From: Polyangium sp. y55x31
GTDB lineage: Bacteria > Myxococcota_A > Polyangia > Polyangiales > Polyangiaceae
Assembly: GCF_029946505.1 (NCBI RefSeq)
Contig: NZ_JARZHG010000004.1
Span: forward strand, 186,001-250,000
Reading direction: 5' to 3'
Length of the DNA: 64,000 nt
Part shown: piece by piece, positions 8,766-19,730 of the stretch
Layout: each line of letters begins with the position of its first letter
How positions within the stretch are numbered: position 1 is the first letter of the stretch
Notes under the pieces: generated by a model
What the model saw: the letters and a program-made list of their open reading frames with translations, nothing else
The model's database searches: none
What the model was told of the DNA's origin: nothing
Program-made: the position numbers and the translations under genes

Positions 8766-9374
8766 ATGAACCATCGACTTGCTTTTGTTTCGATCGCGAC
8801 CGTTTCCCTGGTGTTCGCCGCATGTGGTCTCGGGAGTTATCAGCCCCCCACAGGGAACGGGGGCGAAGGGGGTGAGGGCGCGAGCGTGGGGGGCGCCGGG
8901 GGCGACGGAGGCGGCGGGGCCATCACCGCGAGCGGGAGTGGTGGAAATGGTGGGAATGGCGGCAACGCCGGCAGCGGCGGCGTCCCGGGCACCGGGGGCG
9001 GTCCGGGCGGCAATGGTGGCTCCGGGGGAGGGCTGCCGACGTGCGACGAGAACAAGCCGGGCTGCGTGACGCACTGCGAATCCGATGAGGTCCTCGTGCC
9101 GGCCTGCGAGGGCTCCACGTGGGTTTGCCCCGTGGGTACGATCGATCGCAACATCTGCAAATCCGCGGGCGGATGCTGTTCGGATGTGCCGCGGATGCAG
9201 TGCCCGGCCGGGACGAGGTGCATCAACGAGCGCTGCAAGGAGAAGCTGTCGCTGCCCTTCTGCTTCATCGACGACGATTGCCCGACCATGATGCCCCATT
9301 GCAAGGGGGCCACGGTCTGCGCGTGCGGGCAGGACTGCCTCTTGCCGGACCACCCAGGGGAGTGTGGGCTTTGA
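8766..9374 (+). CDS. Cys-rich lipoprotein, first of a tandem pair
   Basis: A 202-residue lipoprotein. The signal peptide (HRLAFVSIATVSLVFAAC) ends in lipobox FAAC. A Gly-rich spacer of about 70 residues follows (GGEGGEG, GGNGGNGG), then a Cys-rich C-terminal module of about 110 residues with around 15 Cys, including DDDCPTM and CACGQDC. Spacing of the Cys suggests several disulfides in a small extracellular knot. The gene at 9454 is a clear paralogue with the same signal, spacer and Cys pattern. Function unknown. A surface-displayed, disulfide-stabilised module is inferred. Confidence 0.8.
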   Translation: MNHRLAFVSIATVSLVFAACGLGSYQPPTGNGGEGGEGASVGGAGGDGGGGAITASGSGGNGGNGGNAGSGGVPGTGGGPGGNGGSGGGLPTCDENKPGCVTHCESDEVLVPACEGSTWVCPVGTIDRNICKSAGGCCSDVPRMQCPAGTRCINERCKEKLSLPFCFIDDDCPTMMPHCKGATVCACGQDCLLPDHPGECGL

Positions 9375-9437
9375 CGAGCCCGCCGGGCCGTTCGAGGTCC
9401 CCTGCCCTCTCGCGAGGCGGACTCGCCCGCGATCCCA

Positions 9438-9446
9438 TGATACAAT
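9438..9446 (+). promoter_or_regulatory. Extended -10 element, leaderless promoter candidate
   Basis: TGATACAAT ends 7 nt before ATG 9454. It is nearly identical in sequence and spacing to the element before the paralogue at 8766, so the promoter was probably duplicated with the gene. Transcription would start at or next to the start codon. Confidence 0.4.
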
Positions 9447-9453
9447 CGAGGCC

Positions 9454-10083
9454 ATGACCCATCGACTTGGCTTCGTTTCGATCGCGTTCGTTTCGTTGAT
9501 GTTCACGGCTTGCGGGCTCGGAAGTTATGAGCCTCCCTCGGGGAACGGGGGCGAAGGGGGTGAGGACAACGGAGGGGAAGGCGGAAGCGCCGGCAGCGGC
9601 GGCAGCAACACCGGCGGCGGTAGCAACACCGGCGGCGGCAGCAACACCGGCGGCGGCAGCAACACCGGCGGCGGTAGCAACACCGGTGGCGGCGGCACGG
9701 GCGGCGTCGGGGGCGGCAACGGCGGCAATGGCGGCACGGGCGGCCCCCCGCCGCCCGCGTGCAGCGGCGATGGGCCGAAGTGCGCGCCGACCTGCCAATC
9801 CGTCGAGCTCGAAAGTCCCGACTGCGTGAGCGGGAAGTGGGAATGTCCCGAGGGGACGATCGACAAGGCGACATGCCCGAGCGTGGACGGCTGCTGCACG
9901 ACCAACTCGGATTGTCCTCTCGCGACCACGTGCGCCATGGGCCGCTGCAAAGAAAAGTTGGTGCTGCCGAAGTGCTGGTCCGACGCGGATTGCGTGGGGG
10001 GCAAATGCGACGGCGCGAGCGTCTGCCCGTGCGGGCAAACCTGCTTCAACCCGGATACGCCGGGGACGTGCGTGCTCCCCTGA
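9454..10083 (+). CDS. Cys-rich lipoprotein, second of a tandem pair, with NTGGGS repeats
   Basis: A 209-residue paralogue of the preceding gene, sharing the start (HRLGFVSIAFVSLMFTAC), the GLGSY-PP-GNGGEGGE linker and the C-terminal Cys pattern (CKEKL.LPKC ... CPCGQTC). Its spacer differs: it carries tandem NTGGGS hexapeptides encoded by an 18-nt repeat at 9607-9693. ATG 9454 is used although an in-frame codon exists at 9364, because the signal peptide begins here. It ends 19 nt from the convergent hydrolase gene. Probably a cell-surface protein whose spacer length varies by repeat slippage. Confidence 0.8.
   Translation: MTHRLGFVSIAFVSLMFTACGLGSYEPPSGNGGEGGEDNGGEGGSAGSGGSNTGGGSNTGGGSNTGGGSNTGGGSNTGGGGTGGVGGGNGGNGGTGGPPPPACSGDGPKCAPTCQSVELESPDCVSGKWECPEGTIDKATCPSVDGCCTTNSDCPLATTCAMGRCKEKLVLPKCWSDADCVGGKCDGASVCPCGQTCFNPDTPGTCVLP
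9607..9693 (+). repeat. 18-nt tandem repeat encoding NTGGGS
   Basis: Four near-identical copies of an AACACCGGCGGCGGTAGC unit (units start at 9607, 9625, 9643 and 9661) plus a degenerate fifth. Copies differ only at synonymous positions (GGT/GGC). The repeat is in frame, so gain or loss of units changes spacer length without a frameshift. Confidence 0.85.
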
Positions 10084-10095
10084 CGAAAGGAAGGG

Positions 10096-10118
10096 CCGCG
10101 CGTCAAACCCCCGCGCGG
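10096..10118. terminator. Bidirectional hairpin between convergent genes
   Basis: CCGCGCG (10096-10102) pairs with CGCGCGG (10112-10118) around a 9-nt loop. A further GG/CC can pair across a bulge. It lies between the lipoprotein stop (10083) and the hydrolase stop, which is inside the loop. No U-tract follows on either strand, so termination strength is uncertain. Confidence 0.4.
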
Positions 10119-11083
10119 TCCCGGAGCCAGCCGACGACCTGATCTTCGAGCCCGCCCGACCCGGGAAAACCGAGGTCGACGCGGGCCGGAAAACCGACGT
10201 GCCCGCCGCGATCGATCCACCGCACCTCGAGCGGCGGGCGGGCGCCGGAGAGAACAGGCAGGAGCGTATGGGCCGGGACCATGGGGTCATGCTCGGCGGC
10301 GACGACGAGCGAGGGGACGGAGAGCGTCGCGAGGCGCGGCGCGACGCTCGACTCCCCGTAATAATGGTCCGCGCCGCGGAAGCCGAAGCGCGGGGCCACG
10401 ATGTGCTCGTCCCAGTCGCGGATGGTGGCAATGCGGCGCGCCTCCGCGAGCGGCAAAGGCACGGGGCGGCGGCCGGCGACCTCGGCGTAGATTTCCTTGA
10501 TGGCCGAGAGGACGTGGCGTCGATACACGAGCCGCGCGGGCTCGTCGATGGCGCGGGCGCCGACGAAAAGATCGAGCGGGGGGCATACCGCGGCGACGGC
10601 GCGGACGCGGGCATCGAGGGCCGATTCGGTGGCGGCGCGGAGGACGATGTGCCCGCCGAGCGAATATCCGAGGAGGAGAATGCTCGAATAGCGGGAGAGC
10701 TCCGCGCTCGCGAGGGTCGCGTGGAGATCCTGGGTGATGGCCGCGTGGTAGATGTCCTCGCCCGTGCGGTCGGAGCCACGCAGGTTCAATCGCAGGCTGG
10801 CGATTCCGGCGGCCTCGGCGGCTCGCGCGGCGGAGAGCACGTAATGGCTGCCGATGTCGCCCCCGAGGCCGTGGACGACGACGAGCAGCGTGTCCGACGG
10901 CGCGTGGTGCAAACGGCCCGAGAGGCGGACGTCTCCATATTTCGCGTCCGGGACCGTCAGCCGAAAAGGAACGGACGTCGAAACGCGGCGCGGCGCGATC
11001 GTGTGCCGCGCGACCGGCGCGATGGTGAACCAGTGACCGAGGAACGAAAAAACCCGGTTTTTCCCGTCGACCATGCCCTTCAC
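10103..11083 (-). CDS. YheT-like alpha/beta hydrolase
   Basis: A 326-residue hydrolase. It shows the oxyanion region VVVHGLGGD, the nucleophile elbow LGYSLGGH (Ser within GxSxG), an acid-containing AEHDPMV segment and a late His (GGHVGF), so the triad appears complete. Overall layout fits the YheT/abhydrolase-1 esterase family, cytoplasmic and without a signal peptide. The GTG at 11083 overlaps the upstream stop as GTGA and has GAGGAGG about 10 nt upstream; an ATG at 11074 is the alternative. Overlap with the S51-like gene implies translational coupling. Substrate unknown. Confidence 0.8.
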   Translation of the reverse strand: MKGMVDGKNRVFSFLGHWFTIAPVARHTIAPRRVSTSVPFRLTVPDAKYGDVRLSGRLHHAPSDTLLVVVHGLGGDIGSHYVLSAARAAEAAGIASLRLNLRGSDRTGEDIYHAAITQDLHATLASAELSRYSSILLLGYSLGGHIVLRAATESALDARVRAVAAVCPPLDLFVGARAIDEPARLVYRRHVLSAIKEIYAEVAGRRPVPLPLAEARRIATIRDWDEHIVAPRFGFRGADHYYGESSVAPRLATLSVPSLVVAAEHDPMVPAHTLLPVLSGARPPLEVRWIDRGGHVGFPARVDLGFPGSGGLEDQVVGWLRDRAGV

Positions 11084-12219
11084 GAGATCGCGACCTCCTC
11101 GCCGGCGCGATGGCAGCGTTTCCTCCCGTCGGGGCCGAAGACGTAGACGCCGTCGCCCGCGCCGACGCTCACGGCCCGGCGCGGCGAAAGGTCGAGCAGG
11201 AGCAACGAGCGCTGGTTCAAGCCGACGCAGGCGTGATGGCGGAACCTCCGCGCGAGGTAGGCGAGGTTGTCCGGGTCGTCCGTTTGAATGCGCTCCATGC
11301 AATGCGGGAAGATCTGGATGTCCTGCACGATGCCGAGGCCGCGGTCGTAAAGCTGGAAATCGCGCGGGGTCTCGGCGAAATCGTCGTAGACGATGACACG
11401 CTCGCAGAGGACCATGGCGCCCGCGGAGACGGCGACGATCTGCGCGCCGCGGCGCAAGGCCTCGACGAAGACGTCGCGCAGGCGGAAGAAGCGGAGCGCG
11501 CCGAGCAACAGGTCGAGGCGGCCGCCGAAGAGGAAGATGTTGCTCGCGGAGAGGATGCGCGCTTCGAGCCGCTCTTTCGCGGCGCGGAACGCCGGGTGGT
11601 AGAGGGCGCCGGCGGCGTCGAAGGCGCGGCGCTCGATATCGCCGAAGAGCTCGAAGAGGTGGTCGTCGTTCGATTCGAGCGTGTGAAAGGCGCGCCGGAG
11701 CTCGCGCGCGAGGGCGTGGCGGGCGAGCGCGCGCGGGCCCGTGGGGTGCGTCATGTCGGCGAGCAGGCTCTGGAGATCGGTATCGGGCGCCTCGGATTTC
11801 GCCTCGCGCAGCGTGCGGCGGAAGAGGTCGATCGTGTGGGCGTTGTGCTCGAGGTAAAACCGGCGCGCCGTGGCCTCGGCGCGGCGCAGCTCGCGGAACG
11901 CCTCGGCGAGCTCGGGCGCCTCGGCGAGGACGCCGTCGAGCTCGGTCAGCAAGGAGAGGTTCTCGTGGGAGCGGTCGAAGCCGTCCTCGAAGACCGAGGG
12001 GAATCCCGCGGCGTTGAGGGCGCGCTTGACGTGCGCCTCGTCGTACTCGTGATCGGCCCAGCCGGCCGTGACGAGCAGGTTGCGGCGCGCGGCGGCGACG
12101 GCCGGATCCCTGTGCCGCGACGTCGCGAGGAATGGGGCCGCGGCCCGGACGAGCCATTCGTCGGACTCGGCATTGCCGTTGAAGAGGATGGCGCCGCGCA
12201 TGCGGGGCGCATTGTACAC
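11080..12219 (-). CDS. S51-like serine peptidase (cyanophycinase/dipeptidase E fold)
   Basis: A 379-residue cytoplasmic protein. The segment IVAVSAGAMVLCERV matches the nucleophile elbow of class-I glutamine-amidotransferase-like S51 peptidases (SAGA with catalytic Ser). LFGGRLDLLLGALR resembles the preceding strand-loop. The N-terminal half (residues 1-200) is helical and longer than in standard dipeptidase E. Two starts are possible, ATG 12219 and ATG 12201 (MRGAILFNGN), neither with a Shine-Dalgarno. It overlaps the hydrolase gene by 4 nt. The pair may act in sequence on one peptide or ester metabolite (inference). Confidence 0.7.
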   Translation of the reverse strand: MYNAPRMRGAILFNGNAESDEWLVRAAAPFLATSRHRDPAVAAARRNLLVTAGWADHEYDEAHVKRALNAAGFPSVFEDGFDRSHENLSLLTELDGVLAEAPELAEAFRELRRAEATARRFYLEHNAHTIDLFRRTLREAKSEAPDTDLQSLLADMTHPTGPRALARHALARELRRAFHTLESNDDHLFELFGDIERRAFDAAGALYHPAFRAAKERLEARILSASNIFLFGGRLDLLLGALRFFRLRDVFVEALRRGAQIVAVSAGAMVLCERVIVYDDFAETPRDFQLYDRGLGIVQDIQIFPHCMERIQTDDPDNLAYLARRFRHHACVGLNQRSLLLLDLSPRRAVSVGAGDGVYVFGPDGRKRCHRAGEEVAIS

Positions 12220-12264
12220 GAAGGCGGCGGCGAGGCGAAGGGCCGAGAGCGCGGGCGACCCGGG

Positions 12265-13593
12265 TCAACGGGAAGGAGCGACCCACACCCCGTTCAGCAT
12301 GACCCGGCGGACGTCGCGCATGGCGGAGAGGTCCTCGCCGGGGTTGCCGCCGACGAGGATCAAATCGGCGATTTTGCCGGGTTCGAGGCTCCCCAGCCGG
12401 TCCTGGATACGAAGGAATCTCGCGTTCTCCAGCGTGGCGGCCGAGAGGATCTCGCCCCGCGAGAGGCCGGCTTCGTAGAGGAGCTCCAATTCGCGGACGT
12501 ATGCGTCTCCGCGCCTGGCATGGGGCACCGCGGAATGGGAGCCGACCACGATACGCACGCCGGCGCCGTGCGCGCGGCGGACGAAGCCGAGCATGTTCGT
12601 GAAGGCGCGGGCCTCGACGTCGTTGCTCCCGGGGTCACCCGGGCGGCGCTCGTAAATGGCGAGCGTGGGCGTGAAGAAGGTGCCCTCGGAGGCGAGCAGG
12701 TCGAGAATCGCCCGGACACGCGGCGAATTCAGGTCGACGTTGCTCCAGAGCGCATAACGACCCGGGCCGCGGGCGGCGTTGTCCGCGAGGACGGCCTGCC
12801 GGAAGTCCTCGGCCTCGCGCAGCGGCACGATCGCGGTGCCGAACGAGGTGACGTGCTCGACGCCGTCGAGCCCGGCGCGCACGGCGTCGCCTGCGTCCAC
12901 GATTTCGAGGTGCGCCGTGGTGATGAGGCCCCGCTCGTGGGCGGCCTCGTTGACGGCGCGGATGGTGCCGAGGGGCAATCGATAATAAATTTTGATGGCC
13001 GACGCGCCCTGGTCCGCGAGGCGCCCGACGGCGGCGCGCGCCTCGGCCGGATCGAGGACGAGGAGCGCGTCCTTGGGGTGCGCGGGCGGCGGCGCGTCGA
13101 GGTGCGGCCCGGTCAAAAAGAGGCGCGGAATCGGCTCGGCGAAAGAGCGCACGGGGTCGTATGACTCGATCCATGCGCCCGGGTCGCGCAGGGAGGTCAC
13201 GCCGCGCTGGAGGAAGAGGGACGGCAAGGGAATGTCGCCGTCGAGGTGGAAATGGACGTCGATGAGGCCGGGCAAAACGGATTGTCCCGTCGCATCGACG
13301 ATCTCCGCGCCCGCGGGGATTTCCACGACGTGGCGCGGACCGACGGCGAGGATTCGTCCTTCGCGAACGACGACGACCGCGTCGGGCACGGGCGGCGCGC
13401 CGCGCCCGTCGAAGAGCGTCGCGCCCGTGATGGCCAGGGTCCGGAAAGCAGACGCCTCGGCGACACGATTCACTTCCCGCGCGGGCGGCAGGAAATCCAT
13501 CCGTCCACCGATATCGTGCTGCGCGATCGCCGGAGTCCCGACGCAACCGCCCCCGACGGCGGTGATGCACAACATCCTGGCAATTCGGCGCAT
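12265..13593 (-). CDS. Exported amidohydrolase (imidazolonepropionase/prolidase-like)
   Basis: A 442-residue metal-dependent hydrolase. A signal peptide (RRIARMLCITAVGGGCVG ... AIA|Q) points to export. The amidohydrolase fold is shown by GLIDVHFHLDG (two metal His), the IKIYY Lys region, TAHLEI (His), and the closing beta-sandwich signature GSLEPGKIADLILVGGNP. The strand that usually carries the last metal-binding Asp (GTDS/GSDA type) reads VGSHSAVPH, so that Asp appears to be His. ATG 13593 is well supported by AGGAG 7-8 nt upstream. Activity may therefore be altered; substrate unknown. Confidence 0.82.
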   Translation of the reverse strand: MRRIARMLCITAVGGGCVGTPAIAQHDIGGRMDFLPPAREVNRVAEASAFRTLAITGATLFDGRGAPPVPDAVVVVREGRILAVGPRHVVEIPAGAEIVDATGQSVLPGLIDVHFHLDGDIPLPSLFLQRGVTSLRDPGAWIESYDPVRSFAEPIPRLFLTGPHLDAPPPAHPKDALLVLDPAEARAAVGRLADQGASAIKIYYRLPLGTIRAVNEAAHERGLITTAHLEIVDAGDAVRAGLDGVEHVTSFGTAIVPLREAEDFRQAVLADNAARGPGRYALWSNVDLNSPRVRAILDLLASEGTFFTPTLAIYERRPGDPGSNDVEARAFTNMLGFVRRAHGAGVRIVVGSHSAVPHARRGDAYVRELELLYEAGLSRGEILSAATLENARFLRIQDRLGSLEPGKIADLILVGGNPGEDLSAMRDVRRVMLNGVWVAPSR

Positions 13594-13831
13594 CGTGAAT
13601 CTCCTGGGCAAACGCGCCACGATAGCGCGCCCGCCCAGGAAATCTAATCCCGCGCGGCGGACCCGCGAGCCCACCGTCCGCGCTTCACGCCGCGAGCGCG
13701 AGCACGGCGTCCTTGAAATGCCGGGCGAGCCGCTCGCCGGCCGGGTACGGGACCTCCGTGTCGCTCATTGCAGGATCCGAGGTTGACGCCTTTCGTTGTG
13801 CTCGCCAGACATCTCTGTTAAATCCGAGCCC

Positions 13832-15316
13832 ATGCTAGGGGACAATTACCGTCATCTTGGCGGGATGTTCGACGGGTGCCCGGACCCACTGCTGCTCGTC
13901 GAGGGCGACGTGGTGGTGGCGCAAAATGAATCGGCGCGCGCAGCGCTCGGCGAGGTTTCGTCGCTCCTCGCCTTTTTCGACGCGGCGGACCGGAGCGCCG
14001 TGTCATCGGCTTGCGCCGCCGTGGCGGGCGGGCATTCGAAGAAATCGACGTTTTCCGCGCGCCCTGCGGCCGGCACATCGACGAACCGCTGGACCGCATG
14101 GCCGGCAGGCAGCGGGGCGGTTTGTCTACGGATCGACGGCCCGGTCGAGGCGCGCCCGGAGATCCCCGCGCCGCTCGCTCCTCTTTTCGCCGCGAAAGAT
14201 GCGCCCGTCGCGCTTCGCACGTTGCTCCTCGGGGAGCTCTTCGAGCGATTCGACGGAATCGTCTGGTCCATCGCGAAGGACGGCACGATCCTGGTTTCGG
14301 AGGGCAAAGGCCTCGCGCATTTCGGGCTTTCGCCGGGCGAGGTCGTCGGCATGAATGCGCTCCAGCTCTATCCACCCGGATCGGTTGCCCGGCAGGAGAC
14401 CGAGCGCGCCCTCGCAGGGGAGGAGCTTTACGGGGACAGCATCGAGGGAATGTCCTACTGGGTACGTCGTCTCACGCCCGTGCGAGACGCGGCCGGTAGC
14501 GTCACCGCGATCGTCGGGTTCTCGCTCCGCGCCAATGAGAACTCGGAAGAGACCCTCCAGGCCAAGGCCTTGATCCGCGCGCTGTCGGAGCTGCCCCTCG
14601 CAATTTGGGCGATGGACGCGGACGGGACGTGCAAGATGTCCCTGGGAAATGGTCTCAAGGACCTCGGCCTCATGCCAGGCCAGCTCGTCGGGACAAACCT
14701 TTACGAGCTCTACGGCGACCGCGAGGATTTCCGCGCGGATATGAAGCGGGCGTTCGCCGGGGAGCAGTTCACCTCCGAAACATCGTTTGTCACGTCACAC
14801 TGGCGCAACACGGTCATCCCCGTGCGGGACACGTTCGGCGACCGCGTCGTGCGTATTTACTCCGTGGCCGAAAACGTGACCGATCGCGTCGAGGCCCAGC
14901 GGCGGCTCGAAGAGCAGCTCACGCTGATCCAGTCGCAGCAGCAGGCCATCATCGGTTTGTCGAGCCCGGTCATCGAGGTCTGGCAGGGCGTGCTCGTCGT
15001 GCCGCTCATCGGCTCGATCGATCAGGCCCGCGCGAGCGTGCTGCTCGAACGGCTGCTCACGGAGGTCGTGGGCCGGCAATCGAGCGCGGTGATTCTGGAC
15101 CTGACGGGCGTGGACACGGTCGACGCGGAGGCGGCGCAGCACCTCTCGAACGTGATGCGCAGTGTGGAGCTCGTCGGGGCGACGGGGCTGCTCTCGGGCA
15201 TCGGGCCGAGCGTGGCGAAGACGATGGTCGACCTCGGCGTCGACATGCAATCGCGCCGCACCTACCCGACCCTGGCCGAGGCGCTGCGGAGGCTCATCGG
15301 CGCGCGCAAGCGCTGA
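13832..15316 (+). CDS. PAS-PAS-STAS sensor (RsbR-like)
   Basis: A 494-residue protein. It has two PAS-like regions (about 130-250 and 255-370; FDGIVWSIAKDGTILVSEGKG and LAIWAMDADGTCKMSLGNGL), a linker helix, and a C-terminal STAS domain (about 390-490; VLVVPLIGSIDQARAS, ILDLTGVDTVDAEAA). The layout matches stressosome RsbR proteins, which integrate signals and bind RsbS. The positions I expect to hold the phosphorylated Thr of RsbR read Gln (IDQARA) and Ala (VDAEAA). No rsbS, rsbT or rsbX is adjacent. ATG 13832 is preferred to an upstream TTG at 13796. It is divergent from the amidohydrolase. Confidence 0.82.
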   Translation: MLGDNYRHLGGMFDGCPDPLLLVEGDVVVAQNESARAALGEVSSLLAFFDAADRSAVSSACAAVAGGHSKKSTFSARPAAGTSTNRWTAWPAGSGAVCLRIDGPVEARPEIPAPLAPLFAAKDAPVALRTLLLGELFERFDGIVWSIAKDGTILVSEGKGLAHFGLSPGEVVGMNALQLYPPGSVARQETERALAGEELYGDSIEGMSYWVRRLTPVRDAAGSVTAIVGFSLRANENSEETLQAKALIRALSELPLAIWAMDADGTCKMSLGNGLKDLGLMPGQLVGTNLYELYGDREDFRADMKRAFAGEQFTSETSFVTSHWRNTVIPVRDTFGDRVVRIYSVAENVTDRVEAQRRLEEQLTLIQSQQQAIIGLSSPVIEVWQGVLVVPLIGSIDQARASVLLERLLTEVVGRQSSAVILDLTGVDTVDAEAAQHLSNVMRSVELVGATGLLSGIGPSVAKTMVDLGVDMQSRRTYPTLAEALRRLIGARKR

Positions 15317-15376
15317 AGATTTTTTGTGGTGCCGTCGCCTCCCCTGCCGACGTGCTCCTCCGAACCCGGAGGAATG

Positions 15377-16171
15377 ATGTTGCGCAAGAGCGTCTTGATC
15401 AGTTTGTTCGCGATGGGATGCACCGGCAGCAGCGCCGAGCCGTTCGACGCCAAAGTAACGTGGTCGATCAAGGACTTCGAGACCGGCACGGTCGGCTGCC
15501 CGGACGCGTTCCCGAAAATCCGCGTGGTCGCACAGGGCCTCGACGAGAACGGCTTCGAGACGGGCAGGCCGTTCGTCGAGACCTTCGACTGCGCGGCAGG
15601 CAGCGCGACGTTGACGCTGTACGGCGAAGGCACGGTCGAACGCGAGGTCGACGGCGAATCGAAGTCCGAAGAAACGACCGGGCGCTACGTGATCACGGTG
15701 CAAAACACCGGCGAGCTCGGCGAGACCGTGCACGGCGAGTCGCTACCCTACGTCGTCGACATCGCCGAGGGGAAGACGACGGTCACGGCCCCGATCTCGC
15801 CTGGCGGCAACTACTTCCTGCTCGGGTGGCGGCTCGAGAACGCGGCCGGCGAACACCCGAGCTGCGAGGCGCTCGGCGTGAGCGATGTCGAGATCCGCTA
15901 CCGGATCGCCGGCACCTCGGACGCGCTCACGACGGACCGCTTCGCATGCGCGAGCACGCACCCGCCGCTGACGGCACCGGGCGAGGACATCACCGGCTTC
16001 GGCGTGAGCAGCCCCCTCGCCGCCCTCCAGACGTACGAGGGGCAGGTCATCGCCCTCGACGCGAGTGGCGCCGTCCGCGGGCAGACCGACACGTCGTTCA
16101 CGGTGCAGCCGCCGGGGTACGCGCCTTACGAGATCACGAACGTGCCGGTCACCGTGCCGATCAACCCCTAG
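15377..16171 (+). CDS. Lipoprotein, unknown function
   Basis: A 264-residue protein with a short lipoprotein signal (LRKSVLISLFAMGC). The rest is beta-rich and periplasmic or surface in character, with only a few Cys and no Gly spacer. GGAGG lies 4 nt before ATG 15377; another ATG at 15374 is in frame. It lies 60 nt behind the PAS-STAS gene, so co-transcription is possible. No family recognised. Confidence 0.75.
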   Translation: MLRKSVLISLFAMGCTGSSAEPFDAKVTWSIKDFETGTVGCPDAFPKIRVVAQGLDENGFETGRPFVETFDCAAGSATLTLYGEGTVEREVDGESKSEETTGRYVITVQNTGELGETVHGESLPYVVDIAEGKTTVTAPISPGGNYFLLGWRLENAAGEHPSCEALGVSDVEIRYRIAGTSDALTTDRFACASTHPPLTAPGEDITGFGVSSPLAALQTYEGQVIALDASGAVRGQTDTSFTVQPPGYAPYEITNVPVTVPINP

Positions 16172-16305
16172 CGCTGCACGCTCGCTGCCGTGCCGCGCCT
16201 GCCAAAACCGCAAAAAGCCCACAATTGATCGCCTCACGCGAAGCGTGCTAGGCGTCGAGGAGGAGACAAGCACGAGTCATCTGCCCTAGGCACCTTGTCG
16301 CTCGG

Positions 16306-19034
<2,729 letters not shown>

Positions 19035-19035
<1 letters not shown>

Positions 19036-19727
19036 TGGACACGCTCTGGCCGCTGTTCCGGGCGGTCGCCGATCGGGGCGAGGCCGCGTGGCCCGCGCTC
19101 GCCGCCGCGCTCTTTCCAGTGCTGCTGCCGATCGCGGCGCGCCAACCGATCGGCCGGCTGCGCGCGTACGAGGACACGCCGCACGAGATCGTCACGCGTG
19201 TCCTCGAGAACCTGCACGCGCGCGCGTTCGCGACGGTGATCAAGCTGTGCGCGATGGATCCGCCGCCCGAGCTCGGGGCGTGGCTGCGCGTGCTCGTGCG
19301 CCGCGCCGCGATCGATTACATGCGCGACTGTCCCGAGTACGAGCGCGCGACCGCGCGCCGTGATCATCGCTGGATCTCGCTTGCGACGTTGACGTCGTCG
19401 TCGCCGGATCGTGGTCCTGGCTCGCTCGTCGAGAAGCGGGCGATGCTGCTCGCCTTCTTGCAGGCCGCGGTCGCGCGAGCGGACGGGGAGTTCGCGGCGC
19501 ACGGCGAGGACGCATTCGCGCGGCTCGCGGCGGAGTGGGCGATCGCGCGTATCCACGTGCGCCGGCTCGTGCAGCGTGGCGCGCAGTACCTGCGCGTGCT
19601 CGAAGCCGTGCTCGCCGGGCACTCCTATCCCGAGGTCGCCGAGCAGCTCGGGGTATCGCGTCGCGAGGTCGAGCTGACCGTGCACTACATTGAGGAGTTC
19701 CTCACGGCGCGGCGGTTCGCCGACTAG
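19035..19727 (+). CDS. Divergent RNA polymerase sigma-factor-like protein
   Basis: A 230-residue protein overlapping the zinc-finger kinase gene by one base. The N-terminal half looks like a sigma region 2 (ETP-type helix EIVTRVLENLHARAF ... LRVLVRRAAIDYMRD). The C-terminus has a region 4-like helix-turn-helix (AGHSYPEVAEQLGVSRREVE). Sequence is diverged from standard ECF groups. Position behind a kinase with an anti-sigma-type zinc finger supports a sigma role. It faces the response regulator gene with only 3 bp between the stops. Confidence 0.72.
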
Positions 19728-19730
19728 TGG

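Noticed and set aside
5825-8767. 980-residue minus-strand frame
   Set aside because: Full antisense shadow of the kinase-STAND gene; Arg/Leu-rich with no domain.
9601-9700. CRISPR-like array
   Set aside because: The 18-nt repeats are directly adjacent with no spacers and lie in frame inside a coding sequence.
11110-13164. 684-residue plus-strand frame
   Set aside because: Antisense to the S51-like peptidase and amidohydrolase genes, both of which have clear motifs.
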